A stretch of 64,000 nucleotides of DNA, from contig CM031595.1 in the NCBI GenBank assembly GCA_018398815.1, forward strand, positions 139,802,080 to 139,866,079, written 5' to 3'. A program made the position numbers and the translations under genes. The stretch is from Conus ventricosus (lineage: Eukaryota > Mollusca > Gastropoda > Neogastropoda > Conidae). The notes beneath the pieces were generated by a model. The model was not told where the DNA came from. It saw nothing but the letters and a program-made list of their open reading frames with translations, and made no database searches. Positions within the stretch are counted from its first letter, which is position 1; every line of letters starts with the position of its first letter. Positions 45,145-55,849 of this stretch are shown here, piece by piece.

Positions 45145-46229
45145 GTGTGTGTGTGTGTGTGTATGAGTCAGCATACACAGACAGTGATAATGTGAATGCA
45201 TGTGTGTGTGAGTGTGTATGGATGTGGATGATAAAGTCGATCAACCTATAAATGCTCAGTCAAATGTGACAGGACACAGAAAATATTTTCACTATAAAAC
45301 TGTATTAGTGGAAAGAATGCCAAAGAAAGAAAGTGGAAAGAATGCCAATGTGTATTCAAACCAACCTAACTAAACTGACATTTCTGCTCCTGTAATAAAC
45401 AAAACACTCTTGTGCTTACCTCATGGCATCTAGGCGTTTGCAACAAATGTAATTTTTGTGTGAGAAGATTAAAAATACATACAAAACACTTGTGGCAAGT
45501 AAAACATGCTTCCATTTTACCTCTGGATCCATGTGAATAGTTTCCCACTGTCGTTTCACAGGCAGGTTCAACACGTCATACTTCTTGTAGGTGAGTGGAG
45601 AAGGCTCCTGCACAAAAAGAAAACAGATGATCACATGTGTACACACATACACACACACACACAAAGTATTACATGATTCTGATATCAAACAGGAATTTAT
45701 CAGACTACATTATTTATATTTAGGCACTTCAATTCTATTTCATAATCAATGTTGTTATGTTTCTCGGAATATATCCCCTCTCATTACGCAAATTTTCTAA
45801 ATGTACTATCCAACTCTTCATTACCGCATCATAATATGTGATTGAGAAAAAAAAAGATGAAAACAATGTGTCATCATTCCAGCAGCACATGTAAAATGAT
45901 ATCCAAGAGTAAACAGGGTCCATACTTAAATGATTATGTCATGTCATATACTATCTAAAGGATCCATACTTAAATGATTATGTCATGTCATAAACTATCT
46001 TCATGGCAGAAATCACCTGCACACATGTATAGAATTAGAAAGCACAGCATATGAATGTTTCTTTTCCACAAAGTCTCACCCAGTCAATGACCAGCTCTGT
46101 GCGGTGTGGAGCCAAGGGGGGAGGACTCATGTAGGATTCAGCCACCACCAGATGGAGTGGTTTCAGGTCACGGATTAGCATGTTTGTCTGGGAAAAGCTG
46201 AGGGTCACGTCAACTGGCAGGTACATCAC
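35703..46229 (-). CDS. INTS9: Integrator complex subunit 9, C-terminal six exons
   Basis: Minus-strand exons, all in phase 0: 46,080-46,229 (VMYLPVDVTLSFSQ, LKPLHLVVAESYMSPPP, HRTELVIDW), 45,521-45,607 (EPSPLTYKKYDVLNLPVKRQ), 44,863-44,961 (LASELEPVEVKSDAAICMLT, ESKDNK), 37,074-37,196 (PLPPELKNQPGRKRRADGTA), 36,522-36,578 (QGISSVKVEERENGSIIHL), 35,703-35,819 (STHILCDDEAIRVRLKDTL, stop TGA). They give 210 residues of the INTS9 C-terminus, close to the human length for this part. INTS9 is the catalytically inactive metallo-beta-lactamase/beta-CASP partner of INTS11 in the Integrator complex, which processes snRNA 3' ends; the C-terminus is the INTS11-binding part. The 7.7-kb intron between 37,196 and 44,863 is filled with transposons. 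Upstream exons, with the lactamase fold, are outside the readable part of the window. Confidence 0.92.
37856..39243 (+). mobile_element. Element E2: zinc-finger TIR transposon nested in E3
   Basis: Termini CAGACCTGTTTAC (37,856) and GTAAACAGGTCTG (39,243) are inverted repeats, and TAGTAT flanks both sides (37,850-37,855 and 39,244-39,249). The left subterminal region repeats CTCCCG(G/T) and CCCGTTTTCG; the right subterminal region has three copies of AAATCTACTGACTTG-type 21-mers at 39,157-39,225. It is 1,388 bp long and carries one zinc-finger ORF and no transposase core. Confidence 0.85.
38102..38692 (+). CDS. E2 zinc-finger protein
   Basis: The frame is open from 38,102, but ATG at 38,177 (AAGATGGCGG, strong context) is the likelier start, giving MAAKEAKLHETDSEDDTTRR. 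The N-terminus is acidic then Lys-rich (KKKKYLQRFKPSYSKDFPGL), followed by one finger FCRKCNVHFGIGHGGQHDIK with RHIQTENH: C-x2-C-x16-H-x5-H. RITQFFM and LPLASADKLVRAIK follow, as in hAT-derived zinc-finger proteins. The frame shifts near 38,640; another frame continues LLILKSTPNDLVEDVQSF to a stop at about 38,774. The catalytic RNase-H-like and dimerisation regions are missing. Confidence 0.6.
   Translation: MLPSVQYKDACHSLVRKARKVSAFKMAAKEAKLHETDSEDDTTRREDSHGSGKSSAKKKKYLQRFKPSYSKDFPGLVASPKGEDFAFCRKCNVHFGIGHGGQHDIKRHIQTENHKSNASSSDGGRITQFFMAASPAEEGKKNMLELQITRSEATLCGVIAECNLPLASADKLVRAIKWICPGFHRGESADPQVHPQ
39490..39945. repeat. Inverted repeat with G/C-run loop, Penelope-like tail beside it
   Basis: About 50-base arms (39,492-39,541 and 39,890-39,940; GAACAAATGACATAAA against TTTGATGTCATTTGTTC) flank a loop with a 16-base C run, an 18-base G run and GT repeats. 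Just left, 39,440-39,475, the minus strand reads CCTGACGAAGGGTCTAAGGC, a Penelope-like 3' tail signature. It lies inside E3. Confidence 0.65.
40009..40308 (-). pseudogene. E3 zinc-finger reading
   Basis: The minus strand reads EWQQKDVCDCSVADVIRKHD then FCEPCQKRVYFGSRGFVAIR and DHIERPSHQQK: C-x2-C-x16-H-x5-H with the same (Y/F)(S/G)SRG(L/F)VA(L/I) core as E1. No good start codon is seen upstream and the frame ends soon after the finger, so it looks like a fragment. Confidence 0.55.
40640..41282 (+). mobile_element. LINE 3' end with TTATC tail
   Basis: Readings IPCSDVKPKINDYVRDLWQE, then CHRPFVFNHAYLLKSEEAPW and CIPCHAPLTMKHVLLECSGL are the RNase H-distal Cys/His region found after the RT (and RNase H) of I/Jockey-type LINEs (C-x2-C, H, C). 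The frame is broken. The 3' end CCTGATATGGCTCTTTACGG, TCGGCTGGCTCTAAGC, (TTATC)n matches 12,251-12,315. A T run of about 26 lies at 41,158-41,186. Confidence 0.7.
42067..42414 (+). pseudogene. piggyBac transposase, N-terminal part
   Basis: ATG at 42,067 gives a basic start; after a shift the frame 42,099-42,338 reads EEVLQPIEDKEFVAYDDSSV then LEDPLDEDEGDESAVQ, the acidic N-terminal region common in piggyBac transposases. Stops interrupt it at 42,336 and later. The DDD catalytic region is absent. Confidence 0.6.
42679..43000. repeat. GT/GA microsatellites inside piggyBac
   Basis: (GT)n at 42,679-42,753, then (GT)n(GA)n(GT)n at 42,823-43,000. Confidence 0.95.
43020..43426 (+). pseudogene. piggyBac transposase, C-terminal Cys-rich domain
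   Basis: Reads KLDFLKFQLQVISDLL, then LMERHFPTTLEKTVGKHSQG, RRCKVCSKRGIQKETNYVCG and QC; another frame finishes HLQEYPTKKNY and stop. C-x2-C and C-x2-C pairs after a RHFP motif are the zinc-binding DNA-contact domain of piggyBac enzymes. A possible acceptor (TTTTATGTCAACAG) lies just before it at 43,018. Confidence 0.8.
44220..44313 (-). repeat. tRNA-derived head of the SINE
   Basis: The minus strand has an A box (TGGCCAAGTGG) and a B box (GGTTCGAATCC) at tRNA-like spacing, the internal polymerase III promoter. It also reads as MAKWLVSRTSGWEVVGSNPI, a well-known false protein from tRNA SINEs. It is not a functional tRNA gene since it runs on into the SINE body. Confidence 0.85.
45096..45164. 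repeat. GT microsatellite in INTS9 intron
   Basis: Interrupted (GT)n between the exons at 44,961 and 45,521. Counterpart in copy B is 63,736-63,780. Confidence 0.95.
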
Positions 46230-46295
46230 CTGATGGGGAAAAAAAGCTGATAGTTACGTCAACTGGCAGATACATCACCTGATGGGGAAAAATGT
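46195..46295. repeat. Tandem duplication of an INTS9 exon start and its acceptor
   Basis: About 48 bases ending the exon side and acceptor (ACGTCAACTGGCAGGTACAT, CACCTGATGGGGAAAAA at 46,205-46,242) are repeated at 46,256-46,292. The minus strand therefore has a second CCCCATCAG acceptor about 50 bases upstream of the used one. Confidence 0.8.
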
Positions 46296-47740
46296 CACAA
46301 ATGTATTCTGCAACAAGAACTCTGTCTATTCATGTGTATCAATATAACTGCAAAATGAAGTAGGCGGCATAATGTTTTGGTATGATTACATCTTGAAAGG
46401 GCTTCTTTTGATGTGCATTATGTGTATCATAATGCACAAAATACCCTTTAAAAATGTTCTTCAGGTGTCAGCCAATCCTTTAAAAATGAAAAACAGCAGT
46501 CACTTGAGACACAACAGATCCAAGTTTGCTGCATAAGCCCACACATCACTAATGGGGCTTTCCAAGTTGGTGTAAAATCAAGAGATGCCATTCATTTCAA
46601 AACACGGTCAACCAAAGATAGCCCCACACAAAGTGGATCTCACATAAGAAAGCGAAAAATAGAATGCATGAGCTAAGCAATGTGCCCGACTTCAAGAGGC
46701 AAAATGGCAACATGAAATGCATGTCCGAAATGTACAAAAATGATTCAGAAACTCAATGATGACCCTTAAGAATTCTATTCCGGTGGTCGGGTGACTGCTT
46801 GAAAACACAGTTTAACAGATAATGGTTGTGATTACCAATATTCGTTTTCAGTTGACATCAAATTCTAAAACACATTAAGCTAATCTGTTATTCTTATCAG
46901 AACTTGGTTTCAGAACAGTCTTCGTGAAGTTAGTTTGTCAAGATGGAGCTGCCACTGGCTGTTGATCTGCTAGCAGCCCTGATGTCAAGGGCAGTCATGT
47001 ACTGTTGTTGTTGTTGTTGTTGTCGTACCCTGGCTAAAAGACTCCAGGGATCATCCGAACAGCCGAAGTATTTGAACACTATGGCACAAATGCATCAGCT
47101 GGGGATGAGAACATTACGTGTGTGACCGTTTTTGATTACCCCGCCACATGGGCAGCCACACTCCGACTTCGGGGGATTTGGGAGACTGATAATGTTATGC
47201 TAGGAGCTTGTCACGACTGAAGACAATCCCCACATAACTATGCAGAGCATAACAACATTTTGATGTAGCCTTGGTGTTCTGGCCTATGTCAATTGGTCTG
47301 ACACAGCCTTAAGCCAAGGCCAAGTCATGTACTAAAAGCCAGTCTTCTAAATACTGCTGCCAGTTTCAGTATCATCATGGAGATGTCATTGCATGGGGGA
47401 CTAGTTCATATATGCTACGCCACATCTGCTAGGGCACAGCAGTACTAAAGCCAAAGTGTAACTGAATAGCCAAAAAGAAAAAAAATATTTAGGAAGAGGT
47501 TCTTAAAGTGTAACTCACCCCCTATATAGTGATTTTTAGGATACTGTACGTTATGTCGGGTAAATCACTATTGACAGACACGCTTGCCTATCCAGCCTAC
47601 CGACAGAGCGCAATTCCTCGTTGAACATTCATGTTTATCTGCGTTGGCGGAAATTGCCGACAACATGCCGAAGTTTTTCCGGAAAACCTGTGACGTTGAT
47701 TTGGCACAAGGAGAACATGGCGAGACACACAAATCGGTAG
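46296..47740. other. No recognised gene
   Basis: Expected INTS9 intron. A GTT run at 47,003-47,022. No further INTS9 exon was recognised here. Confidence 0.5.
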
Positions 47741-47862
47741 GCCTACGTACGAGTCAAACCTTACCAGTTTGAACCGCCAGCACCGAACAGAAGAGCGGAA
47801 GACGAACGAGTAGAAGTGGAGCCGGAGGCACCAACACAAAATCGTGTTGGCAACACAGACTG
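47741..47862 (+). CDS. P2X7-like C-terminal domain protein, exon fragment
   Basis: Reads AYVRVKPYQFEPPAPNRRAE, then EVEPEAPTQNRVGNTDW up to a CTG/GTGAGT donor. PYQFEP with acidic residues and a GNTDW end is the start of the P2X7-type C-terminal cysteine domain found in many invertebrate proteins; the Cys/His part should be in the next exon, which is not seen before copy B begins at 48,245. An in-frame TAG just upstream (47,738-47,740) means either an acceptor there (CGGTAG) or a decayed copy. Confidence 0.45.
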
Positions 47863-49190
47863 GTGAGTATTTTGTTGTCCACGAATGATCTGCAGTTAGC
47901 ACAGTGTGTCGTCCAGTGAGTGACCGACTTGGCTTCAACTAGTTCAAGCTGATCGTGTGTTGAATCACTGTACGTTTGTGTTGATTTGTTTGAAGGATTT
48001 AGAATTTTGAGAAGTCGAATGAAACAGTTGTTGCACACTTTTCCTGGTTACTCAAGAAAAGGTCTGTTTATTATTATGGGGGTGGGGGTGGAGAAGAAGA
48101 AGAAAGGGGGGGGGGGGGGCGCGTGTCAGTGCGTGTGTGATGACAGCATGTCTGTGTGTGTGTGTGTGTGCCGAGGCCCAACGAAATGTTCAGTATAAAA
48201 TCACATTATGTTATGGCTTATGCTGGTATGTGGATCAGCACATATTAGTTTTAACCACGCTCTGCTTACTTTTTTTCTTGAATGGAATTTGTTTAATCTG
48301 GCGAGAGGAAATGGAGTGTGATTTGTGGGGGCTGTCAGCATGGTTTAATTTTAATGTGCCTTAACGATGTCGTAGTTATGCCAGCATGTCACCAAATTTG
48401 CTTTGGTTTTTGTTCAGGGTGTAATCTTTCAGTATCTGACTTGTTCGTATGTTTTTGTTTCCTTTGGAGTTTTAACAGACCTGAAAAGGCCCCTAGAATT
48501 GTCAGTTGGGCTATAATAATTAACAACAAAAAAAAACTCTGACAGAAGGGACATGATAGGCTTGTGACACAATTTTGAGGCGATATATACAGTGTTCCAG
48601 GATAACCCGGATACTATGTGATAGGTCATTGAGGATGCGTTGTTCTCTAGGTACCAGCACTATAAATTGTGAATGTATTCATCATTGGGGTTTTTTGAAC
48701 TTACTGAAAACAAAAATTTTGAATGTAAGAAATCATTGCTCTTCCCCTCTTTGATTCTGGAATATTGGATTATTTGAGGATCACAGTCATTCTGTTCAGC
48801 TAAAATGTCTGGTGGAGGTTATTTTCTGTTGAATCATTATTAACATACATAGTCACACATAGGCTAACCAGATTTCATAGCTATGTACACACACACACAC
48901 CCACCCACCCCCCCCACCCACCCCCCCCCCCACACCACACACAAATGCTGCATGCACATTCATACACGCACAGTGCCTAAAACAAGAGATGATTCTCATT
49001 GTGTGGAGCGGTCATAAAAAGCAGTGCTCTTATTAAGGAAAAGAAGGCTTTTCTCTCATTGCTTTCTTCCTGTGACTGACAAAAGGTTGTCTGCTAGCTC
49101 TTCAAATATTTAATAACAATAATCTAGAGCCCGTTAGCATTTTGCATGGTTCAAGGATATTCATTGATGTGTAATTGCTATTGTCAAAAG

Positions 49191-50705
49191 GAGAAATGTA
49201 AGCAGTTCATTGAAAAGTACATGCGTGCTTCGTGAAAAACAAACAATCGAACACAGTGTAGACAGAATCGAGGACTTCTTAAACTGTCGCATGGACAGTA
49301 AGTTTCTGTCGTCTACTTTTCTCGCTTTTGGCTTTATTCAAGTCACCTCACTAATGTTTCTGCTTCTTTAAATCCTTTTGAGGAACAATAGATGTTCTGC
49401 AATATAACCGTATCAAAATTTCTGTCAGTCAGTCAAACACCCAGAATTTTTTTCTTTTAACTTTTGCTTCGTAGGTAAATGGTATAACTGAAACTTTCTT
49501 ATCTGATCTGCATGGAAAGAGCTTGTCTCTATGTCTACTAATATTACAATTTGTTTATATTTAGATGAATAGCTTATTTGATTTTGTGTGTATGGGGAAC
49601 TAGTGACTTGCAGTATTTGCTCCCCTCAGCATTCTTGGATGACTGCTCAGTGTGCCCCTTCATTATCAGTCAAAGTGGATGAAGATAGATATATTAATTG
49701 CCTCATGCATCCATGTGTTGTACTTAGTATGCCATTACTTTTGGTTTCCTTTAGATTTACACTTACACACCTATGTTGATTTGGATCATGGACTAATGCA
49801 TGTTTATTTTCATCCTCTATATGTGCATTAATGAACAAACTTCATGCACTGGTAAGTCAGTTTCATATACTGACTTCACAGTTTATGAAATGCATCACCC
49901 ATTCTGTACCTAGGTTTTTACATGGAAAAAGAAATGGATTATGGCGAAGAACTCCATTATCAGCTTAGGCCGTTATCCTTTTGGTAAACTGTTTTCAAGA
50001 GCAATCAATGCAATTGAGATGGCATGGCATACTCTGTGCAGCCAGTGTTTGAATTGTTCTTACTTGGATGATAGAGTTGAGTGTGGAGGTGTTTGTTTGT
50101 TTGTTGTTGTTGTTTTTTAAGTGTCTAATATTATGAGGACTGAGATGACATTGAATAAGAAACCACTGAACTGAACGGTGCTGCCAGTTGTAGTGTCTGG
50201 GCTTTATCTGCAAGTCTGACCCCTTTATCTATTTAAGTTTTAGTGGTTGTTGAACACATTATATTGTTGTGTCCAGATTGGTAGATATTTTCCCTGTATT
50301 TTTGTAACAAGTCCACTGACATTACTCTTTAACAATACCCTTGGATACAAAATCTGTATGCACGAGTGAAGGAGAAAGGGAGAAGTGAGGGGTGGTAAGA
50401 AGAGGCGGTAGAGAAAGGGAGGTGATAGAGAAATTGAGATGATAAGAGAGATGCACAAACTGACCAGAAATGGAGACGATGAAGACACAGAAAGGGCATA
50501 AAGAGAGAGAGGTTTTAGGAATTCTGAAAATCTGTACCCTGTTGTGCAGCAGGGAATTGATGCCTGAAGGAGGACTGGAAGATGCTGGGCTACAGTGACT
50601 TGGGCCAAAGAAAGCAACAGCAACACCGTTCTTCATCAAAGCAACACAGTTCCTCAAAATGCAATACACCAATCTTCATCGGAGCAACACAGTTCTTCAC
50701 CATGA
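49191..50705 (+). pseudogene. COX19: COX19 second copy, broken
   Basis: Counterparts of both COX19 exons are at 49,191-49,297 and about 50,550-50,705. Single-base indels (for example GAGAAATGTAAG, GCGTGCTTCG, ATGGACAGTAAG) destroy the C-x9-C frame, and the 21-bp coding repeats are scrambled. Either an unpolished duplicate or a recent pseudogene. Confidence 0.85.
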
Positions 50706-51550
50706 TACTTCTCGAATAAAAACCTCTGCCGTGATTAACGCCACCGTCTCATCCGTTTACTTCAGATCTAAAATTGTGCTGTGAGCAGTTCATCCTTACA
50801 GCAAGCTTAACATGACTGCAATTGAGTAGTCTCTGTTTCGCATTTTTATCACATGTTAGATGAAAGTTATAAAAAGTTAATTGCTCCCTGTGGCTGAATA
50901 ACAGGCTGTCTTTGTTGTTGAAGGAAACTTTGCTTTAGGATGAGAACTGGAATTGAGAGTAGGTGTTGTTAAAATCTGTTGAGAGATGAAAGACTCTTGT
51001 ACTTGCAAAGACAAGGCATGCTAGAATAGGTGAGTGCTTCTGTTTACACCAATTTCTGTATTTTAGTCTGGACAGGGATGAAGCACAAAGATACTATCAG
51101 AGATAGAAAGTGAAGATGAGAGCGATCGATTCCTGTGTGTGTGTGTGTGTGTGATGTACAATACTTTCTTCTGATGTCAGTTCTATAAAAATGTTGTACG
51201 CTAGATCAAAGTGTGAGATAAAACTTGCTAGAAGTGCTCTCCTGTTTAATGGGCAAATTGCAATGGATGAATGAATTTTGTGTGACAGAAAGAGTTTGTA
51301 CATAAACACTGATGTGACAGATGAACAAAAATTTGTCCGTATTTTTCAGCATGACAGATACATTAATAGAGGTATGCAACAAGGACAGTGCTTGAATCTT
51401 AGCCCTAGGTGTGTAAGGCCCTTGCCAATAGTTCGTTTGTTTTTACTTTAAACCGCAGTGCACTGTCATGAGTTTCTTCCACGTTTAGTTGAAAGAAAAC
51501 TTAATTTCATTTTAAGCAGATCTACTGAAGGTGAAAAAAATTTTATGTTG

Positions 51551-52245
51551 CAGGTGGTGAATTATCCGACGGGAATTCCGCGGTGAAGCAAAAGATTTCC
51601 TCGGATTTGAACTGTATTTCTCGGAATATGACATTCGCGGAGATAGGGACTACCTCTTGGTTCGGTTACGGTTGATTTCGGTAATCAGATGGCCTGTCTA
51701 GCAGGATACAGTTAGGCCCTATATCGGCGCTATGAAATGTGGGATACATCAAAAATGGCGTACGACGAGACATCGTAATAGCGCGAGGCTTCAGAAATTT
51801 GGCGAATGCATACATAAAAAATTTCCCTGGAGATGGGAGTGGATGGAGGAAGCCAGCAGACAACGAAAGGACTGTGTACTTCATGAGAAAAATTCTGGTT
51901 CATGGACTCGCTTTTTGTTCTCTGCTGTGAAAAAGAAGTCAACATACTCCAGTGTGGGCTTGTTGCACATGCAAAGACCTCGTGAAATGTGCCAAGCACC
52001 AAAGAGCGTTGTTACTTTTTTTCGAAGTAGGGTGAGTATTTTTGTAAGTTTGCATGTCGATCTATAGATGAAACCGTGCCAAAAAAAACATATTTTATGC
52101 TCTCTGATGTTTCATTTTATTTGCCCAAAATTTCACAGATTGCACAGAAATGCATCCTTAAGAAAAAAAATTTTCGGGGGGGTATGCCCCCGGACCCCCC
52201 CCTAGATTTCCTCTTCTTTTTTGTCTGTTCCCAGTTCCCAACCTG
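51551..52245 (+). mobile_element. E1, copy B
   Basis: Counterpart of 33,363-34,043 with ATGTTG on both sides (51,545-51,550 and 52,246-52,251). The finger frame is broken by indels. Confidence 0.8.
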
Positions 52246-52300
52246 ATGTTGGGAAATGAAAAGCCATTATTTTGGAAATTGGGAAAGGGCTTTGTTTTCC

Positions 52301-52322
52301 CCCCCCCCCCCCCCCCCCCCCC
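52301..52322. repeat. C-run insert in copy B
   Basis: A run of about 24 C where copy A has none (34,090-34,100 region). Likely a base-calling artefact. Confidence 0.8.
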
Positions 52323-55300
52323 TATTTTAATAAAGGGGTCATTGTTTTTCTATAGCAAGATGACCCTCATCTCTCTCTGATCACAAACATGCTGAAGATT
52401 CTTGAATTCTCGACTTCCCCTCCCCGTTATTCCTCTGATTTCAGGGTTATCTTTTGTCTGTTTTTTTTCTTTTTTTCATTGTTTTGAATACTTATTCTCT
52501 TCTTGGTGTTACACTTTGTGGAGAGATCCACATATTCAAAAGTGAAATTTGCCACTAGACAGTGGCAATAATGATTGAATTATTTTGCCATATCTAAACA
52601 ATTTTGAAGAGTTCTTTGAAATGTGTCTTCTCACAGAGGTGAAACAGTATCCCTTGTTGTGAAAGAGACTAAACAAAGACATCCGGAGAGGAGCTGTCAA
52701 TAGTTTTGTTCTTGTGTAAAGGAAGATCATCAGTGCACAGCAATATAAATACTTATCAGGTCACTTTAAATACTTTTTCAATTGAATTACATTAGTGTAT
52801 GTATGGAGTTCCTCTGATTTCTGCCGATCCTTTTTTTTTTTTTTTTTATAATGTCATCCCACCCCACTTTCTCAAAAACAAACTGATGACCCTTTGGGGA
52901 CGTTTGTGAGAAAATGGAAGGGGTTGGGGATGTGTTGAAACAACATCAGCAACCTTTGGGAGTTGACGGAACAATAATATCCCAATAATGCAAGTTTAAA
53001 AAGATGTAGTTGGAGGAAAGAATGTTCTTTCCAGAAGGCAAATAGGTCACAATAATCGAGCACAATGTCACTCAGTAATCTTAGACAGCTCATCACGAAC
53101 GTGAACCGAGATTCCTTATGATTGGGTTTGCGGTCTGGCCATCGCAGGACTCTTTTTTTTTTGTCTAAGTCCATGTTCCACAGTGTAAATGGATGAGCTG
53201 TTTGTTCACTGTGAGGACATACATCAGCAGATGTCTTTCTGGAGATGTTCAGTGATGTCTGCTCCGATTCTGCAGTGCATGGAAACAACACATTTAAGTT
53301 CTTCTACTGGATACAAACAGTTCTTTTATTGTGGATTTATAACTGAGGATAGTCCATCACTGCTGTACCTCTGGACATGGAAGACTTCAAATGAATCTCA
53401 TATGCAGGAAAATGAGAAGGAAAATGTACCGTGGTCCAACTATGGTAGGAGGACACAGTGGCCATCTTTTTTTTTGGATCCTGATGGGCTGTAACTCTAT
53501 CCCTCCTTTCTATACCTATCCAGCAACTATCATGGCACGCATGATAGATACCTGCAATGCAAGAAATTTTAGAGAGCAAAACAGTTTCAGGGGTGTATGG
53601 TTCCTTTTCTCGCACATACACACAAAGAAACATTTGTCCTTTTATAAATTGATTTTTTCTTTGTAATATCACACAGGCTGTTTTCGGAATACAAAACACA
53701 TCACTAGCTTTTAGGTCAACACTACATGCACCTGTACCCACATACCCACATGAATGTTGCAAACCACAGATACTCTGCCCTACTTGCTTTCCATACAAAT
53801 GATCAAAGAATTCCAGCATGGAATTCTGAATCATTTTCTCGAGAACACTTCATCCTGTTCTGATGAGTTACCAAATGTCATTGGGCCTGCATCTAACAGT
53901 AAAGATTTCATTACCCCTTTCATACAGGTGTTCATTTTCTTTGAATGAGATCAGAGTTGTTTCAAACATTTGATCAGAGTATCTTTGAGGGGACGCGGAT
54001 GGCTTAATCGTCACAAAGGATGTGTGTTGATGTACTGTCACATGTAGCCTGGCCTGTGTCATTCCCATATTGTTCCAATGTCAACCAGAATTGAAACATA
54101 AACTCAGCCACAGAAGAAAATTCTTAAGAACTCGTACATTAACAAAGACTAGGTAATGTATAGCTTACATTGTGAAACAATTCAAAGGAACATAAACTCT
54201 ATAACAGACAGTGCTTGCTGCATCTAATCACCTCACACACATGGAGAAAATGGGCACACAGAGCAACAAAGGAATCGTCCTTAAAAAGAAAAAAAATTAG
54301 AGTTTGCACATAAACCCTGACATTCACACTAAATCATTTTTATTCATGCAAGCAGCGTGACACTGTGGACTATTTACTTTTTTACATCTCCTTGCCTCAC
54401 AAAGATTTCTGTCATTATCTAAGAGAATGATTAACACAAAACTATCAAAACAAACAAAGGACTGCTGATGACGTCCACAAGACTTTACTCAATCTTTAAG
54501 TGTTTATGCCGTTAAAAATAATTCCTGGAAAAAATGTTAAACATTTGGAACTTATCACTTGCTTTGCTGTTATGAAGAGTACATACAAAGTGCAACTTTG
54601 TGGTGAATATACTTCACTGTGCGCTTTTGATAAGTTGTCTTGCTTGTACATATTTTCTCCCATTCTTGGTACACTTCCTCCCTATTAGTTACATAGACTG
54701 GATGATTATCAGTGATATACAAGACTGGACTGCGAGCTGTTGTTTACACAAAATCTTAAAATCATTTTATCAACTCACCAGATGAATGATTGATCCATTT
54801 TTCTCGTTCTTACACTTTCACGGAGGAGATTCCTTGCTGAACAGAGAAAGGGCTTCTCATATTTTGTGAACATGTATCCACTTCTTCACCCTCCCTCCCC
54901 ATCCCTTTCAAACATAAAAAACAGAATTTCCTGTACACTGAACTCCAAGTAACCATATTCCTCTAACTGTTACCATTACAAGAGCTTTTCCTTTTATTTT
55001 ATTTTCAGCCATAACTCATATTAAACCGTCATTTAGATTTTAAAACCAACCAATTTTCACCTGTTATATCAACTGATCAAAACTGTTCTCAAAGATGAGA
55101 TTGTGCAGAAATAATGCAACATATCTGTAGTCATAAGAAATTCTATCCAATAAACTAGCCCCAACAAGTAACTCCTACCCTCACACACCACTCACTCTTT
55201 GCCCCTCCTCCTCTTTCCCTCTCTCCCTTTTTCCTACCACTCTTTCCCTTCATCAACTCTGCCTTGATTGTGAATTTCTAATACTTCTTTATTACTTGGT

Positions 55301-55849
55301 CACAACCCACTTTACGTCCCTTGCAGTTAACTGCACTGTGTGGAGCTTTTCCACAATCTGAGAGATGTTGGGGGAGCCAAACAGGTAGGTTTTGATGTTG
55401 GCTGTTCCATCAGCTAGTCGTTTCTGCCAGGCTGGTTCTTCAGCTTGGGGAAAGTGGACTGATAATGAAAGAAAATTTTTTTATTTTGGAAACATACAAT
55501 ATGATGCATGAAGTTTTTCAAGTAAATCTGCTTATAAAACACAACTGAAAGAAAGCCCTCATGGTATCAATGTATGCCATACTTTAGTTTCACTTTAAAA
55601 TGATTATTCTTTAATTTATTAATTCAGTTCTTTCTCAAGATTGAAATAAAAAGTTAGAGGCATTTATGGTGGCTGAACCTGTTGTAATAAAGATGCTGTT
55701 TTTACTTATATTCTAACCTGTATATCGTACTATTTTCTAATAGAAATAATATTTTAATTAGTTCTCCCTTCGAAGGGGACGTGCGTTGCTTCCCTCAGGG
55801 CAGCTTGATGAAGGGTTTTCATTTTTATATTTAGTTCCCCCCATTTTCT

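Larger units (their letters stand above)
30110..48244. repeat. Tandem duplication unit, copy A (clean)
   Basis: From AATTAGTATTAACCACGC at about 30,108 the sequence is collinear with 48,245 onward, at least up to 45,383 (which matches the last base of the window). Copy A has intact splice sites and ORFs. Confidence 0.95.
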
